From Lichenicoccus sp965276875 (GTDB lineage Bacteria; Pseudomonadota; Alphaproteobacteria; Acetobacterales; Acetobacteraceae): a stretch of 64,000 nt of DNA. Positions 8,226 through 17,511 of the stretch are shown piece after piece. Both the position numbers and the translations under genes were made by a program. The stretch covers positions 1,488,001-1,552,000 of the forward strand of contig NZ_OZ255701.1 of assembly GCF_965276875.1 (NCBI RefSeq), in the 5' to 3' direction. The notes below the pieces were generated by a model, which was given only the letters and a program-made list of their open reading frames with translations, ran no database searches and was not told the origin of the DNA. Within the stretch, counting starts at the first letter, position 1, and each line of letters opens with the position of its first letter.

Positions 8226-8978
8226 TCACGGCGGCGCGATCGCTTCACCCGGCAGCAGACCAAAGATCGCCGAGCGTCGCAGCCAGCCGCTATAGGCATG
8301 GGTGACCACCCGACACCAGCCTGATCCGGACGGGCAATCGCGCAGCCTGCCGACGACGCCCGGACGCAGGATCGCCACGATTGCAGCACCCGCTTGCGGG
8401 TCGTCAAGCAGAAGCGTGCCGTTGCCGCTTGCGGCCAAGCCGGCCCGCGCCGGACCCGAGGCGGTGACCACGAAGGTCCGGGTGCCGACCAGGGTCGCCT
8501 GATGCACCCAGCCCTTGACTCCGTCGGCATCGACGACGAGGCGCCAGACGTCGAATTCGCGCAGGATTTCGACCGGCAGGCCGCGCCGGTGATACAGCCA
8601 CAGGATCGGGTAGCGCTCACCTGGGCCGCTGCGCATGTTGACGTCGTCGGCGCGCAGCGAGGCAAAGCGTGGCAGCTTCAGCCCGGTGCTGGTGCCCTTG
8701 TCGGCCGGCGGCGGCGGCGTTGGCACCGGCAACGGCACTGGCACCGGCAATGGCTTTGGCGGAGGCGCTGGCTTCGGCGGGACCGGCCGCGCCCGGCCGT
8801 GCAGGTTGTGATGGTGGCGGACGATCCGATGCGTCGGACGCCGATGAGCCTGCGCGTGGTGCGCATGGTGTTGCGGATGCGGGGGTGTGCCTTGCGCCGC
8901 CGCGACTGTGCAGAACCCCAGCAAGGCAACGCCGGCGAATCCGGCTTTGAGCATATGGCGGCAGGCAGGCGATCGCAT
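8226..8978 (-). CDS. Exported SH3-domain protein with a His/Pro-rich linker
   Basis: The 250-residue protein has a signal peptide (about residues 1-29, ending AAAQ), then an extremely His-rich and Pro-rich low-complexity stretch of about 60 residues. A bacterial SH3 domain follows at about 105-165, with the hallmark VNMRSGPGERYPIL and GWVHQATLVG. A second SH3-like repeat (about 170-245, ending SGWLRRSAIFG) follows. Such proteins act in the periplasm and often bind peptidoglycan; the His stretch could bind metal, which is an inference. The start at ATG 8978 is chosen because it begins the signal peptide; the frame is open for 21 more codons upstream. Confidence 0.8.
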   Translation of the reverse strand: MRSPACRHMLKAGFAGVALLGFCTVAAAQGTPPHPQHHAHHAQAHRRPTHRIVRHHHNLHGRARPVPPKPAPPPKPLPVPVPLPVPTPPPPADKGTSTGLKLPRFASLRADDVNMRSGPGERYPILWLYHRRGLPVEILREFDVWRLVVDADGVKGWVHQATLVGTRTFVVTASGPARAGLAASGNGTLLLDDPQAGAAIVAILRPGVVGRLRDCPSGSGWCRVVTHAYSGWLRRSAIFGLLPGEAIAPP

Positions 8979-9018
8979 CGCGCTATCCCTGGCAAGCCGC
9001 GGCGGCGGTGGCAAGCAT

Positions 9019-9402
9019 TCAGAAGCTGACGATCTGAGCACCCGCTAAGTCGGCGAGGAAGCGGGTAATGCCCGCTACCTCTACCGCCTCGAGCAGGCGC
9101 GAGGGCTCGACGGCCTCGCCTTTCAGGGCGGCCTCGCAGGCCAGCAGCCGCACCCCGAGGTCCACTGCCGCACTGCGCAGCGACTCGAACCCGGCGACGC
9201 CGCGTGCGCGCAGCACCGCGTCGTGATCGTCCCCGCTCAGACCGCGCCAGTCGCGGCACAGCGCGTGGATTCCCGCATTGGCCGCGAACAGGGTCACCGG
9301 CCGGTCCAGGGCCGCGGCGCTGGCGGCGAACGAGAAGGCGAAATGCGCGCGCGCATGGCCGCCATCCAGCAGGATGAGCCCGAGCGGTCCCTCAGAGGGC
9401 AT
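9019..9402 (-). CDS. DsrE/DsrF-like family protein
   Basis: The 127-residue protein resembles the DsrE/DsrF/YchN fold: a first strand LGLILLDGGHARAHFAFSFAASAAAL, then VTLFAANAGIHAL, a central loop, and GVRLLACEAALK with one Cys near residue 86. Family members handle sulfur transfer or act as small regulatory subunits, but whether this Cys is a sulfur carrier is not certain. The start overlaps the end of the ThiF-type gene by 11 bases, so the two are coupled. Proximity to an E1-like adenylyltransferase makes a sulfur-transfer role plausible; no ThiS or MoaD partner is visible here. Confidence 0.75.
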   Translation of the reverse strand: MPSEGPLGLILLDGGHARAHFAFSFAASAAALDRPVTLFAANAGIHALCRDWRGLSGDDHDAVLRARGVAGFESLRSAAVDLGVRLLACEAALKGEAVEPSRLLEAVEVAGITRFLADLAGAQIVSF

Positions 9403-10201
9403 GCGCCGAGAGATCGCGGATACGCGGGGCTGCCCCGCATAGGGCGCAGTCCGGATCGGCGGCCACGCGGATGGTGGTGAAGCGCATCGCCAGCGCATCC
9501 CACAGCAGCAGCCGGCCGGCGAGGCTGTCGCCGATGCCGGTGATCTCCTTGACCGCCTCGGTCGCCTGCAGGCTTCCCATCACGCCGGTGACGGTGCCCA
9601 GCACACCGGCCTCGGCGCAGTTCGGCACGCTCTCTGTCGCCGGCGGCTGCGGGAACAGACAGCGGTAGCAGGGACCGCCCAGATGTGGCCGGAAGGTTGC
9701 GAGTTGACCCTCGAAACGCAGCACCGAAGCCGAGATGAGCGTGCGACGCAGCAGCACGCAGGCGTCGGCGACCAAATAGCGGGTGGCGAAATTGTCGCTG
9801 CCGTCGCAGACCAGATCGTACTGCGCGAGCAGCGCCGGCGCGCGGGCGGCGTCGAGCCGGCAGGGATGCGTTCGCACCTGGATGTCGGGGTTGATCGCCA
9901 ACATCGCCGAGCGTGCGGACGCAACCTTCGCCTGACCAAGGGTGGCGGTGGTGTGTGCGATCTGGCGTTGCAGGTTGGACAACTCCACGTCGTCGTCGTC
10001 GACCAGCCCGATGCAGCCGACGCCGGCCGCGGCCAGATAGAGTGCCACCGGCGAGCCGAGGCCGCCGGCGCCGATCACCAGCACCCGTGCTGTACGCAGC
10101 TTCGCCTGGCCGATGCCGCCCAGCTCGGCCAGCAGGATATGCCGTGAATAGCGCCGGATTTCGCTTTCGGAGAAATCAAGGTCCACGGGCTCAGGGTCCA
10201 T
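9392..10201 (-). CDS. ThiF/MoeB/HesA family E1-like adenylyltransferase
   Basis: The 269-residue protein adenylates the C-terminus of a ubiquitin-like sulfur carrier (MoaD or ThiS type). The nucleotide-binding loop VLVIGAGGLGSPVALYLAAAG is near residue 40, followed by VDDDDVELSNLQRQ. CDGSDNFATRYLV and the two CxxC zinc sites (CYRCLFP near 175 and CALCG near 255) are present. There is no rhodanese domain, as in the shorter MoeB form. The ATG at 10201 begins just before FSESEIRRYSRHILL, the standard family N-terminus, and sits 4 bases after the epimerase stop. MoeB, ThiF or another E1 cannot be separated from sequence alone. Confidence 0.88.
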   Translation of the reverse strand: MDPEPVDLDFSESEIRRYSRHILLAELGGIGQAKLRTARVLVIGAGGLGSPVALYLAAAGVGCIGLVDDDDVELSNLQRQIAHTTATLGQAKVASARSAMLAINPDIQVRTHPCRLDAARAPALLAQYDLVCDGSDNFATRYLVADACVLLRRTLISASVLRFEGQLATFRPHLGGPCYRCLFPQPPATESVPNCAEAGVLGTVTGVMGSLQATEAVKEITGIGDSLAGRLLLWDALAMRFTTIRVAADPDCALCGAAPRIRDLSAHAL

Positions 10202-10205
10202 GCGC

Positions 10206-11333
10206 TTAAGCCGGGGCGAGACGCAGCAGGTCCTCGAAGGCGACCACCAGGTGATACAGCGTGCTGGCCGGCACCACGTCGGAGCGGGCCTCGCCGTTGG
10301 CGCTGAACTGGTCGATCCATAATCCCGGCACGCGGGTCGCGAGATAGCTCGCCAGCACCATGTCGGCGACGCGGGCGGCGTCGTCATAATCGCCTTGCGC
10401 GAGGTAGGCCTTGATCAGCTCGGTCTGCGGCCAGGTGCGACGCGAGGCGCGCAGGATACGGCCTGCGCGGTTGCACTCGTCGACGGCAAAGCCGTCCGCG
10501 CCGATGCCGTGGCGCAGCCCGAAGCCGTAGAGTGCGGCCGCCTGCGCGCGGTAGTCGTGGCCGCCGGCCTCGGCCAGGCGATGCAGCAGCCAGGTCCATT
10601 CGAAATGATGCCCGGGCTCGACGGAGTCACCACTCGCGCCCTCGGCCAGCACCAGGTCGCGGGTGAAATACTCCCCGAGCGTGCCGCGCGCGTGGTCAAA
10701 GAAGCGACGCTCGAACAGGGCGGCAATGGCATTGGCGCGGTCCAGCCAGTGTTGCGCGCCGGTGCCCTCAAACAGCGCGAGCATCGATTCCATCAGGTGC
10801 ATATGGGGGTTCGAGCGGCGTGGCATCGTCGCCGGCAGCCCCTCGAAATAGCCGCCCGCCTTCGGGTCGGCCACGAAGTCGTCCAGGAAGGCGACCGTCC
10901 GCTCGGCAAGCACGCCGGCATGGGGGAAGCCGACCTGGCTCGCTGCCGCCAGCCCGAACAGCATGAAGGCATGGTCGTAGGTGTCGCGTCGGGTATCGAG
11001 CGGCTGTCCGTCCGGGGTCAGCGTCTGGATCCAGCCAGGCTTGCCGTCCGGACTCCAGCAGCGCGCTTCGACGGCCTCCAGGGCGCGTGCGAGCGGTGCG
11101 CGCGCTGCCTCGTGCCCAGCGGCAAGCGCACGGGCAAAGCAGAACAACTGCCGCCCCTGCACGCGCACCCGGCGGCAGGCGGCGAGGTCCGGCGTTCCAG
11201 CGAAATCGAGCTGTTCGTAGAACAGACCCTCGTGATCGATGCCGCGGGCGATCCAGAGCGGCCAGGCCGCCTCATCCAGCCAGCGTCTGACCCGCATTGC
11301 CGTCTGACGCAATGCACTCATCGGCGCGCCCAT
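10206..11333 (-). CDS. N-acylglucosamine 2-epimerase / mannose isomerase family protein
   Basis: The 375-residue protein has the (alpha/alpha)6-barrel signature of the AGE family. Recognisable pieces are VQGRQLFCFARALAAGHE, DTYDHAFMLFGLAAA, NPHMHLMESMLALFE and the catalytic His region PGHHFEWTWLLHRL, then RRTWPQTELIKAY. Members isomerise aldoses and ketoses such as mannose/fructose, or epimerise acylglucosamine; the substrate is not predictable. It heads a run of minus-strand genes (epimerase, ThiF-type, DsrE, SH3, pyk) and is divergent from the radical SAM gene. Another in-frame Met at residue 5 could be the start. Confidence 0.85.
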   Translation of the reverse strand: MGAPMSALRQTAMRVRRWLDEAAWPLWIARGIDHEGLFYEQLDFAGTPDLAACRRVRVQGRQLFCFARALAAGHEAARAPLARALEAVEARCWSPDGKPGWIQTLTPDGQPLDTRRDTYDHAFMLFGLAAASQVGFPHAGVLAERTVAFLDDFVADPKAGGYFEGLPATMPRRSNPHMHLMESMLALFEGTGAQHWLDRANAIAALFERRFFDHARGTLGEYFTRDLVLAEGASGDSVEPGHHFEWTWLLHRLAEAGGHDYRAQAAALYGFGLRHGIGADGFAVDECNRAGRILRASRRTWPQTELIKAYLAQGDYDDAARVADMVLASYLATRVPGLWIDQFSANGEARSDVVPASTLYHLVVAFEDLLRLAPA

Positions 11334-11410
11334 CTCCCTGCTCGTAGCTCCTATGCCCCTTCCGGTTTGGCACTGTCGAGACTGTCACAATTCGGACCTT
11401 GCGATTTCCG

Positions 11411-11425
11411 GAACAATACAAGAAC
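11411..11425 (+). promoter_or_regulatory. Predicted LexA (SOS) box of the rSAM-UdgX operon
   Basis: The 15-base element GAACAATACAAGAAC matches the alphaproteobacterial LexA operator, a direct repeat GAAC-N7-GAAC (GTTC-N7-GTTC on the other strand). It lies 9 bases before the GTG start of the radical SAM gene, where bound repressor would block transcription or elongation. A nearly identical element lies at 35460-35474. The motif and position are seen; LexA binding is an inference. Confidence 0.72.
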
Positions 11426-11434
11426 ATAGCACGT

Positions 11435-12637
11435 GTGGAGCTCCTCAAGAAACTCGAAATCCTGGCCGACGCCGCGAAGTACGATGCCTCCTGCGCGTCC
11501 AGCGGCACCGAACGACGCGACAGCCTCGGCGACAAGGCGGCGATCGGCTCGACCGAGGGCATGGGCATCTGCCATGCCTATGCGCCGGACGGCCGCTGCA
11601 TTTCGCTGCTGAAGCTGCTGCTGACCAATTCCTGCCTGTATGAGTGCGCCTATTGCATCAACCGTGCCTCCTCGAACGTGCGGCGCGCCCGCTTCACGGT
11701 GGCCGAGGTGGTCCGGCTGACCCTGGGCTTCTACCGGCGCAACTGCATCGAAGGGCTGTTCCTCTCGTCGGGCATCATCCGCTCGCCAGACTACACCATG
11801 GAGCAGGTCACCCTAGTCGCCCGCACCCTGCGCCAGGAGCATGGGTTTCGCGGCTATATCCACCTCAAGACGATCCCGGAGGCGGACCCGCTGCTGCTTG
11901 CCGAGGCGGGCCGCTGGGCCGACCGGCTGTCGATCAATGTCGAGCTGCCGACGGCGCACGGACTCTCGACCCTCGCGCCGGAGAAGGACATGGCCGGCAT
12001 CCGACGCTCGATGGGGCGGATCCGGCTGGGCATCGACGCGGCGCGCGAGAAGACCGCCCCGGGTCGCGCGGCACCGCCCCGCTTCGCCCCCGCCGGGCAA
12101 TCCACACAGATGATCGTTGGCGCCGACACCAGCCCGGACCGAACCATCCTGCGCGCCAGCACCGACCTGTATGGCGCCTACAAGCTGCGACGAGTGTACT
12201 ACTCCGCCTTCTCGCCGATCCCGGACGCCTCGGCCGCCCTGCCGCCACGCCCGGCACCGCTGCTGCGCGAGCACCGGCTCTACCAGGCCGATTGGCTGCT
12301 GCGCTTCTACGGCTTCGATGTGGAGGAACTCGCGACCGACGCTGCCGGCAATCTCGGCCTCGAACGCGATCCGAAGCTCGCCTGGGCACTGCTCCACCGC
12401 GAGCGGTTCCCCGTCGACGTCAACCGCGCCGACCGTGAGATGCTGCTGCGGGTGCCGGGTATCGGCGTCAAATCAGTGGATCGGATCATCGCCTCGCGGC
12501 GCCATCGGCGGCTGCGCATGGACGATCTCGCGCGGCTGCGGCTGTCGCTCAACGCGGTCGCCCCCTTCATCGTCGCTGTCGGCCATACCCCGCGTGACAC
12601 CACCCTGGCGAAACCAATCCAGCTCGCCTTGCTTTGA
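11435..12637 (+). CDS. Radical SAM protein of the DNA modification/repair family linked to UdgX
   Basis: The 400-residue protein carries the radical SAM cluster motif CLYECAYC (Cys-x3-Cys-x2-Cys) near residue 70, preceded by GRCISLLKLLLTNS. It ends with a helix-hairpin-helix DNA-binding motif, LLRVPGIGVKSVDRII, near 345. This architecture matches the putative DNA modification/repair radical SAM family that always neighbours a UDG-family protein. The reaction is unknown. The GTG at 11435 is preferred to an upstream in-frame TTG because homologue-like sequence (ELLKKLEILADAAKYDASC) begins there and the LexA box ends 9 bases before it. The downstream UdgX fusion starts 6 bases after its stop, so this is a two-gene SOS-type operon. 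Confidence 0.9.
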   Translation: MELLKKLEILADAAKYDASCASSGTERRDSLGDKAAIGSTEGMGICHAYAPDGRCISLLKLLLTNSCLYECAYCINRASSNVRRARFTVAEVVRLTLGFYRRNCIEGLFLSSGIIRSPDYTMEQVTLVARTLRQEHGFRGYIHLKTIPEADPLLLAEAGRWADRLSINVELPTAHGLSTLAPEKDMAGIRRSMGRIRLGIDAAREKTAPGRAAPPRFAPAGQSTQMIVGADTSPDRTILRASTDLYGAYKLRRVYYSAFSPIPDASAALPPRPAPLLREHRLYQADWLLRFYGFDVEELATDAAGNLGLERDPKLAWALLHRERFPVDVNRADREMLLRVPGIGVKSVDRIIASRRHRRLRMDDLARLRLSLNAVAPFIVAVGHTPRDTTLAKPIQLALL

Positions 12638-12643
12638 GCGCGG

Positions 12644-14017
<1,374 letters not shown>

Positions 14018-14323
14018 CCCGTGCGGTCACTGGCTGGGCAGCTGTTTGTGCGTGGAAGCTCAAGCCTGCGACACCCCCACGCCTTTCGACACGTGCAAAC
14101 TCAAACAGCTTCGGGTTACACTCAGCACTCTCCGGAGTCGTCGCAGACGAGCTCTCGCTCATCCAAAGGACCCGTGCATCCAAGCTTCCGTAAGAGCAAG
14201 GTAGTCCATTCAACAGCGAGGCGCTTTCAAGATGTACACCCGGCTCAATTCTTCTTATGGGCCGTCATTTTATAACGACGTATTCACGGCCGCCATTCAG
14301 TGCGTCGAGTCCAGGCAGCTTGC
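14018..14323. other. Intergenic stretch with no recognised gene
   Basis: The 306 bases between udgX and the lipoprotein gene hold only short frames without family resemblance. The 3' half becomes A/T-richer and contains TTTTATAACG near 14267, a possible -10 region for the lipoprotein, but no convincing -35 partner was found. No clear terminator hairpin was seen after udgX. Confidence 0.5.
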
Positions 14324-14617
14324 ATGAACTGCGGAAAGATCATGCTGGCGCTGTGTCTGTTCCTTCTTGAAGGTTGCGGTCCCCTCTACACGGATCATTC
14401 GCCGGTACCGCCAATTCGGGCGGAGCGCGTTCCGGCGCCGCCGAAATCTCCTTACGTCCTGATCTGGCAGCCCGGTCATTACGACTGGAACAATAGCCGC
14501 TACATTTGGATTTCGGGTGAGTGGGTAAAGCGCGCGGGCCATGGTACATTGTGGCAGGATGGCTACTGGAAGCAAACAAATCAGACGTCGGTGTGGGTCC
14601 CGGCGCACTGGATCTAG
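14324..14617 (+). CDS. WxxGxW-repeat lipoprotein
   Basis: The 97-residue product starts with a lipoprotein signal: a short basic region, a hydrophobic stretch IMLALCLFLL and a Cys after LEG (about residue 18). The mature part has repeated aromatic motifs: YVLIWQPGHYDW, YIWISGEWVKR, LWQDGYWKQ and VWVPAHW. This is the pattern of YXWGXW/WxxGxW repeat envelope proteins, which have no established biochemical role. The ATG at 14324 is chosen over one 8 codons upstream because it gives a compact signal peptide. The gene converges on the ExeA-like gene ending at 14627. Confidence 0.8.
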   Translation: MNCGKIMLALCLFLLEGCGPLYTDHSPVPPIRAERVPAPPKSPYVLIWQPGHYDWNNSRYIWISGEWVKRAGHGTLWQDGYWKQTNQTSVWVPAHWI

Positions 14618-14626
14618 CCGCGAAGA

Positions 14627-16081
14627 CTACGGATCCAAATGGAACATGCGGACGCCGTCTGCATCGGTGGTGTATGAGCCGATATAGCGGTGCGGACCAT
14701 TGCCCGAAGTTGAGGCGGGCTGAGGGGCCACCATGTCATCCTTGGTGGGTAACGACACAACCTGCTCCCTGACTGGTTTGCGTCGGTGCGCAAGGGTAGC
14801 TTGCGCCATTGCCGCCGTGCGCACAGGCTGCGGCCGCCGCAATTTCGGCTCGGACCGGAGCACGCCGGCTTTGACGGGCGGCAGAGCCATTGCAAGTTTG
14901 AGGTGCACCGGAACGGGTGGCCTTGCGGAAAGGCTCGATGACAACTTCTGCTCAGGGCCTGGCGCGTTGCCGGTCAAGGCAGCCTGATGTTGGGCCGCAG
15001 CTTTCGCTGCAAGGCTCACCGCCAAGTCCGGGTGAGAGGCAAAACCATGGGAGACTTGCTTTGTTGGCGCCCGTTGGATCGGCGGCCGCAGCGTGGTCGG
15101 CGACTGGTTGAGAACTGCGTCCACCGCGTTGGATGCCTCTGCGGGATTACCTTGGCCAGCAAGACTCAATGAGCCGATTTGCGCCCGCGGCCACGCCGTA
15201 GCGAGACGCTTTGATGCTGTCATGGATGATGGCGTCAAGATCCGGCTCGCAAGCAATGCTGGGCCCACTTCGCCGGCGAGGGCAGACGGATGCAGAACTG
15301 CGGCGTTCGGTGTCGCAGGACTCGTTACCGCGGTCACGCGAGAGGTGAGGCCCCCACGATGTTGCGTCACCATCGCCATTCGCTGCGGCGGTGCCGGCTG
15401 GATGGGTGCCGGCCCGCTTGTCAGCGATCCAGTCTCGGTGCCGCTCTGCAGGCACAGCTCTAGATATGATGCACCGCCTGCGACAAGCAACGCCAGTGCG
15501 GCAAGCCGCAGCTTTCGGGAAGACATGCTCGCGACGAAGGTTGGTCTTGGCAAGCTGGATCGCGGCCCGGCTGTTGTCTTGACCGACGCTGCCGGCACAG
15601 TGACGATCAAGCCGGCCATTAATCGTGCCCGAAGCCAGGCAAATTCATCGACCTTCAGTAAATCAAACAACTTATCTGACCCACAGAAGATAAGCTGTAA
15701 TCGGGGGCCGGAGCGGCTTACAAATTGAATGTAGCGTAGGGCAGAACGCAGCAGGAGATGCGCATCGCTGACCAACAACACGATGCGGTCGCACGTCTGG
15801 TCAAGTACCGTAAGCGCCTGATAGTCCCGGATCAGAGATTGGTCGTCCGGAAAGTCTGTTTTGGGTGGGCTGGGCGTGCGAAGACTGCCCGGCAAAACCT
15901 CGGCAGCCCGGAGTATACGACTACGCAGACCGGCCAGGCAGGTCGCCACCGACTCCAGCAACACGTCCGCCTCGCTACCCTCACCGATCAGGATTGCGTC
16001 GCTGCCGCTGAGAACACTATTCAGCAACAGGGAATGTGCGTCCAAGTTGTCCGAAGACTTGCCTGCGCTTGAAACGTGCAC
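14627..16081 (-). CDS. Degenerate ExeA/GspA-like ATPase fused to a membrane-anchored low-complexity tail
   Basis: This 484-residue protein (GTG start) has three parts. Residues about 1-175 resemble the AAA ATPase module of ExeA/GspA secretion-accessory proteins: a strand AILIGEGSEAD where a Walker A loop would be, then RIVLLVSDAHLLL where Walker B would be, then LQLIFCGSDKLFDLL. The Walker A lysine and Gly-Lys-Thr are missing and the Walker B acidic pair is altered, so ATP hydrolysis is unlikely. One membrane segment follows (about 195-212). The last 270 residues are Ala/Pro/Ser-rich low complexity ending in YIGSYTTDADG, presumably periplasmic. Function is unknown; it may be a scaffold derived from an ExeA-like protein. 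Confidence 0.65.
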   Translation of the reverse strand: MHVSSAGKSSDNLDAHSLLLNSVLSGSDAILIGEGSEADVLLESVATCLAGLRSRILRAAEVLPGSLRTPSPPKTDFPDDQSLIRDYQALTVLDQTCDRIVLLVSDAHLLLRSALRYIQFVSRSGPRLQLIFCGSDKLFDLLKVDEFAWLRARLMAGLIVTVPAASVKTTAGPRSSLPRPTFVASMSSRKLRLAALALLVAGGASYLELCLQSGTETGSLTSGPAPIQPAPPQRMAMVTQHRGGLTSRVTAVTSPATPNAAVLHPSALAGEVGPALLASRILTPSSMTASKRLATAWPRAQIGSLSLAGQGNPAEASNAVDAVLNQSPTTLRPPIQRAPTKQVSHGFASHPDLAVSLAAKAAAQHQAALTGNAPGPEQKLSSSLSARPPVPVHLKLAMALPPVKAGVLRSEPKLRRPQPVRTAAMAQATLAHRRKPVREQVVSLPTKDDMVAPQPASTSGNGPHRYIGSYTTDADGVRMFHLDP

Positions 16082-16369
16082 TGCAATTCCTGACGTTACC
16101 GCATGTTTACAGGCCGCCTAATGCTGCAACGGCTTGCAAGTTTCAACAATGATGGCGGACGATGCCTGACCGTGGGAGATGTGGGGGCATCCATGGTGCA
16201 AGCCAAGCCGCCGACCGACGCTGTCATAATAAGTCGCTGTGCCCGCGTTGCAACAGCAAAGAGGAATGCGCGGGTCGATGGGCGCACCTGCGAACCCCGC
16301 TGCCCTGTCCGTGTAGTGGTCATGCATGGCTATTCCCCGCACCTGCGCACCACCATTGGAAGGTTGCAC

Positions 16370-17494
16370 ATGAAGCTGCACGCGACGTGTCTGGCGGCGG
16401 GCTTGTTGGCGCCTCTGGCCGCTCAAGCTCAGCCAATTAGCGGGGTGTATGTCGGGCTCGGCGCCGGGGTCAATTTTCTGCAGGACGAACAGGCGCGGTT
16501 TTCGGGCGTCGCGGCATCCGGCATCGGCCCGAGTGCGACGAGCCTGCGATTTGACCCCGGGTTCCGCACCATGGCGAGCGTTGGCTACGGCCTTGGCAAT
16601 GGAGTGCGGCTTGAGATCGAGGGGGACTATTTCCGCAATACTCTGTCGAGCGTCGGACAGATTGGCGGAAATGCCGAGAGGCCCGCGTCGGCGCAAGGTG
16701 CCGAAGAAAAATATGGCGGCTTTGTCAACGCCATATACGACGTTGACCCCACTCTCTTCGGATTTGGCGCACTGCCGTTCGGCATCACGCCCTATCTCGG
16801 CGCTGGCATCGGCTACCTGCGGTCACACAATCAGGGTCTGCGCATCTCCAGCCCCGACCAGCTCTTGATCAGAAGCACCGGTGCCGACGGCAACGTCGCC
16901 TACCAAGCCATTGTCGGCTTGGCCGTTCCAATCGACGCGATTCCTGGATTGGCTCTCACCGCCGAGTACCGTTTCACCGGGGTTGCCGCGAACCGCGTTT
17001 CGCCGGCACAGTATTTCGCGCCAGGAATCGCCGGGCGCACCCAGTTTACCGAGCGCGATAACTTCAACCACAGCATCGTGGCATTTGCCGTGCGCTACGC
17101 GTTCAGCTACCCGCCGCCGGCCTCGCCGGTGCCGGTGGCGCCACCCACCAGCCCCGTCCAGCCTGTGCGCACCTATATCGTGTTCTTTGATTGGGACCGC
17201 GCCGACCTCTCGGACCGCGCGCGCCAGATCGTCGCCGCGGCCGCCACGGCCGCCAACGAGGTGCATACCACCCGCATAGAGGTGCAGGGTAACGCCGATC
17301 GCAGCGGCACGCCGCCCTACAACCAGAGACTATCGCTGCGTCGCGCGCGCGTGGTCGCAGGCGAGCTGGTTCGTGACGGCGTACCGCAGGACGAAATTGC
17401 CATTGAGGGTTTTGGCGAAACCCGTCCGCTGGTCGCCACGCTGGCCGGCGTACGCGAGCCGCAGAACCGTCGTGTCGAGATCATTCTGCGGTAA
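16370..17494 (+). CDS. OmpA-family outer membrane protein
   Basis: The 374-residue protein has a signal peptide ending AAQAQ near residue 21. An N-terminal beta-barrel follows (about 22-240): alternating strands such as GVYVGLGAGVNFL, MASVGYGLGNGVRLEIEGDYF and TPYLGAGIGYL, with IVAFAVRYAFSY as the last strand. A Pro-rich hinge leads to a C-terminal OmpA domain (about 265-374). The domain reads YIVFFDWDRADLSDRARQIV, then NADRSGTPPYNQRLSLRRA and NRRVEIILR, the peptidoglycan-binding signature. It links the outer membrane to the wall. The ATG at 16370 has GGAAGG before it; the frame is open upstream to 16103 but lacks a signal peptide there. Confidence 0.9.
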   Translation: MKLHATCLAAGLLAPLAAQAQPISGVYVGLGAGVNFLQDEQARFSGVAASGIGPSATSLRFDPGFRTMASVGYGLGNGVRLEIEGDYFRNTLSSVGQIGGNAERPASAQGAEEKYGGFVNAIYDVDPTLFGFGALPFGITPYLGAGIGYLRSHNQGLRISSPDQLLIRSTGADGNVAYQAIVGLAVPIDAIPGLALTAEYRFTGVAANRVSPAQYFAPGIAGRTQFTERDNFNHSIVAFAVRYAFSYPPPASPVPVAPPTSPVQPVRTYIVFFDWDRADLSDRARQIVAAAATAANEVHTTRIEVQGNADRSGTPPYNQRLSLRRARVVAGELVRDGVPQDEIAIEGFGETRPLVATLAGVREPQNRRVEIILR

Positions 17495-17511
17495 GGAAGC
17501 GCACTCGCGGG

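Noticed and set aside
8394..9029. Plus-strand open frame opposite the SH3 protein
   Set aside because: It is the shadow of the His/Pro-rich and SH3 coding region with no independent features.
10206..11333. LexA control of the divergent epimerase operon
   Set aside because: The box is about 80 bases upstream of that start and much closer to the radical SAM start; there is no separate evidence for control of the epimerase.
16103..16369. Longer start for the OmpA-type protein
   Set aside because: The extension lacks a signal peptide and ribosome site; the ATG at 16370 gives a standard exported protein.
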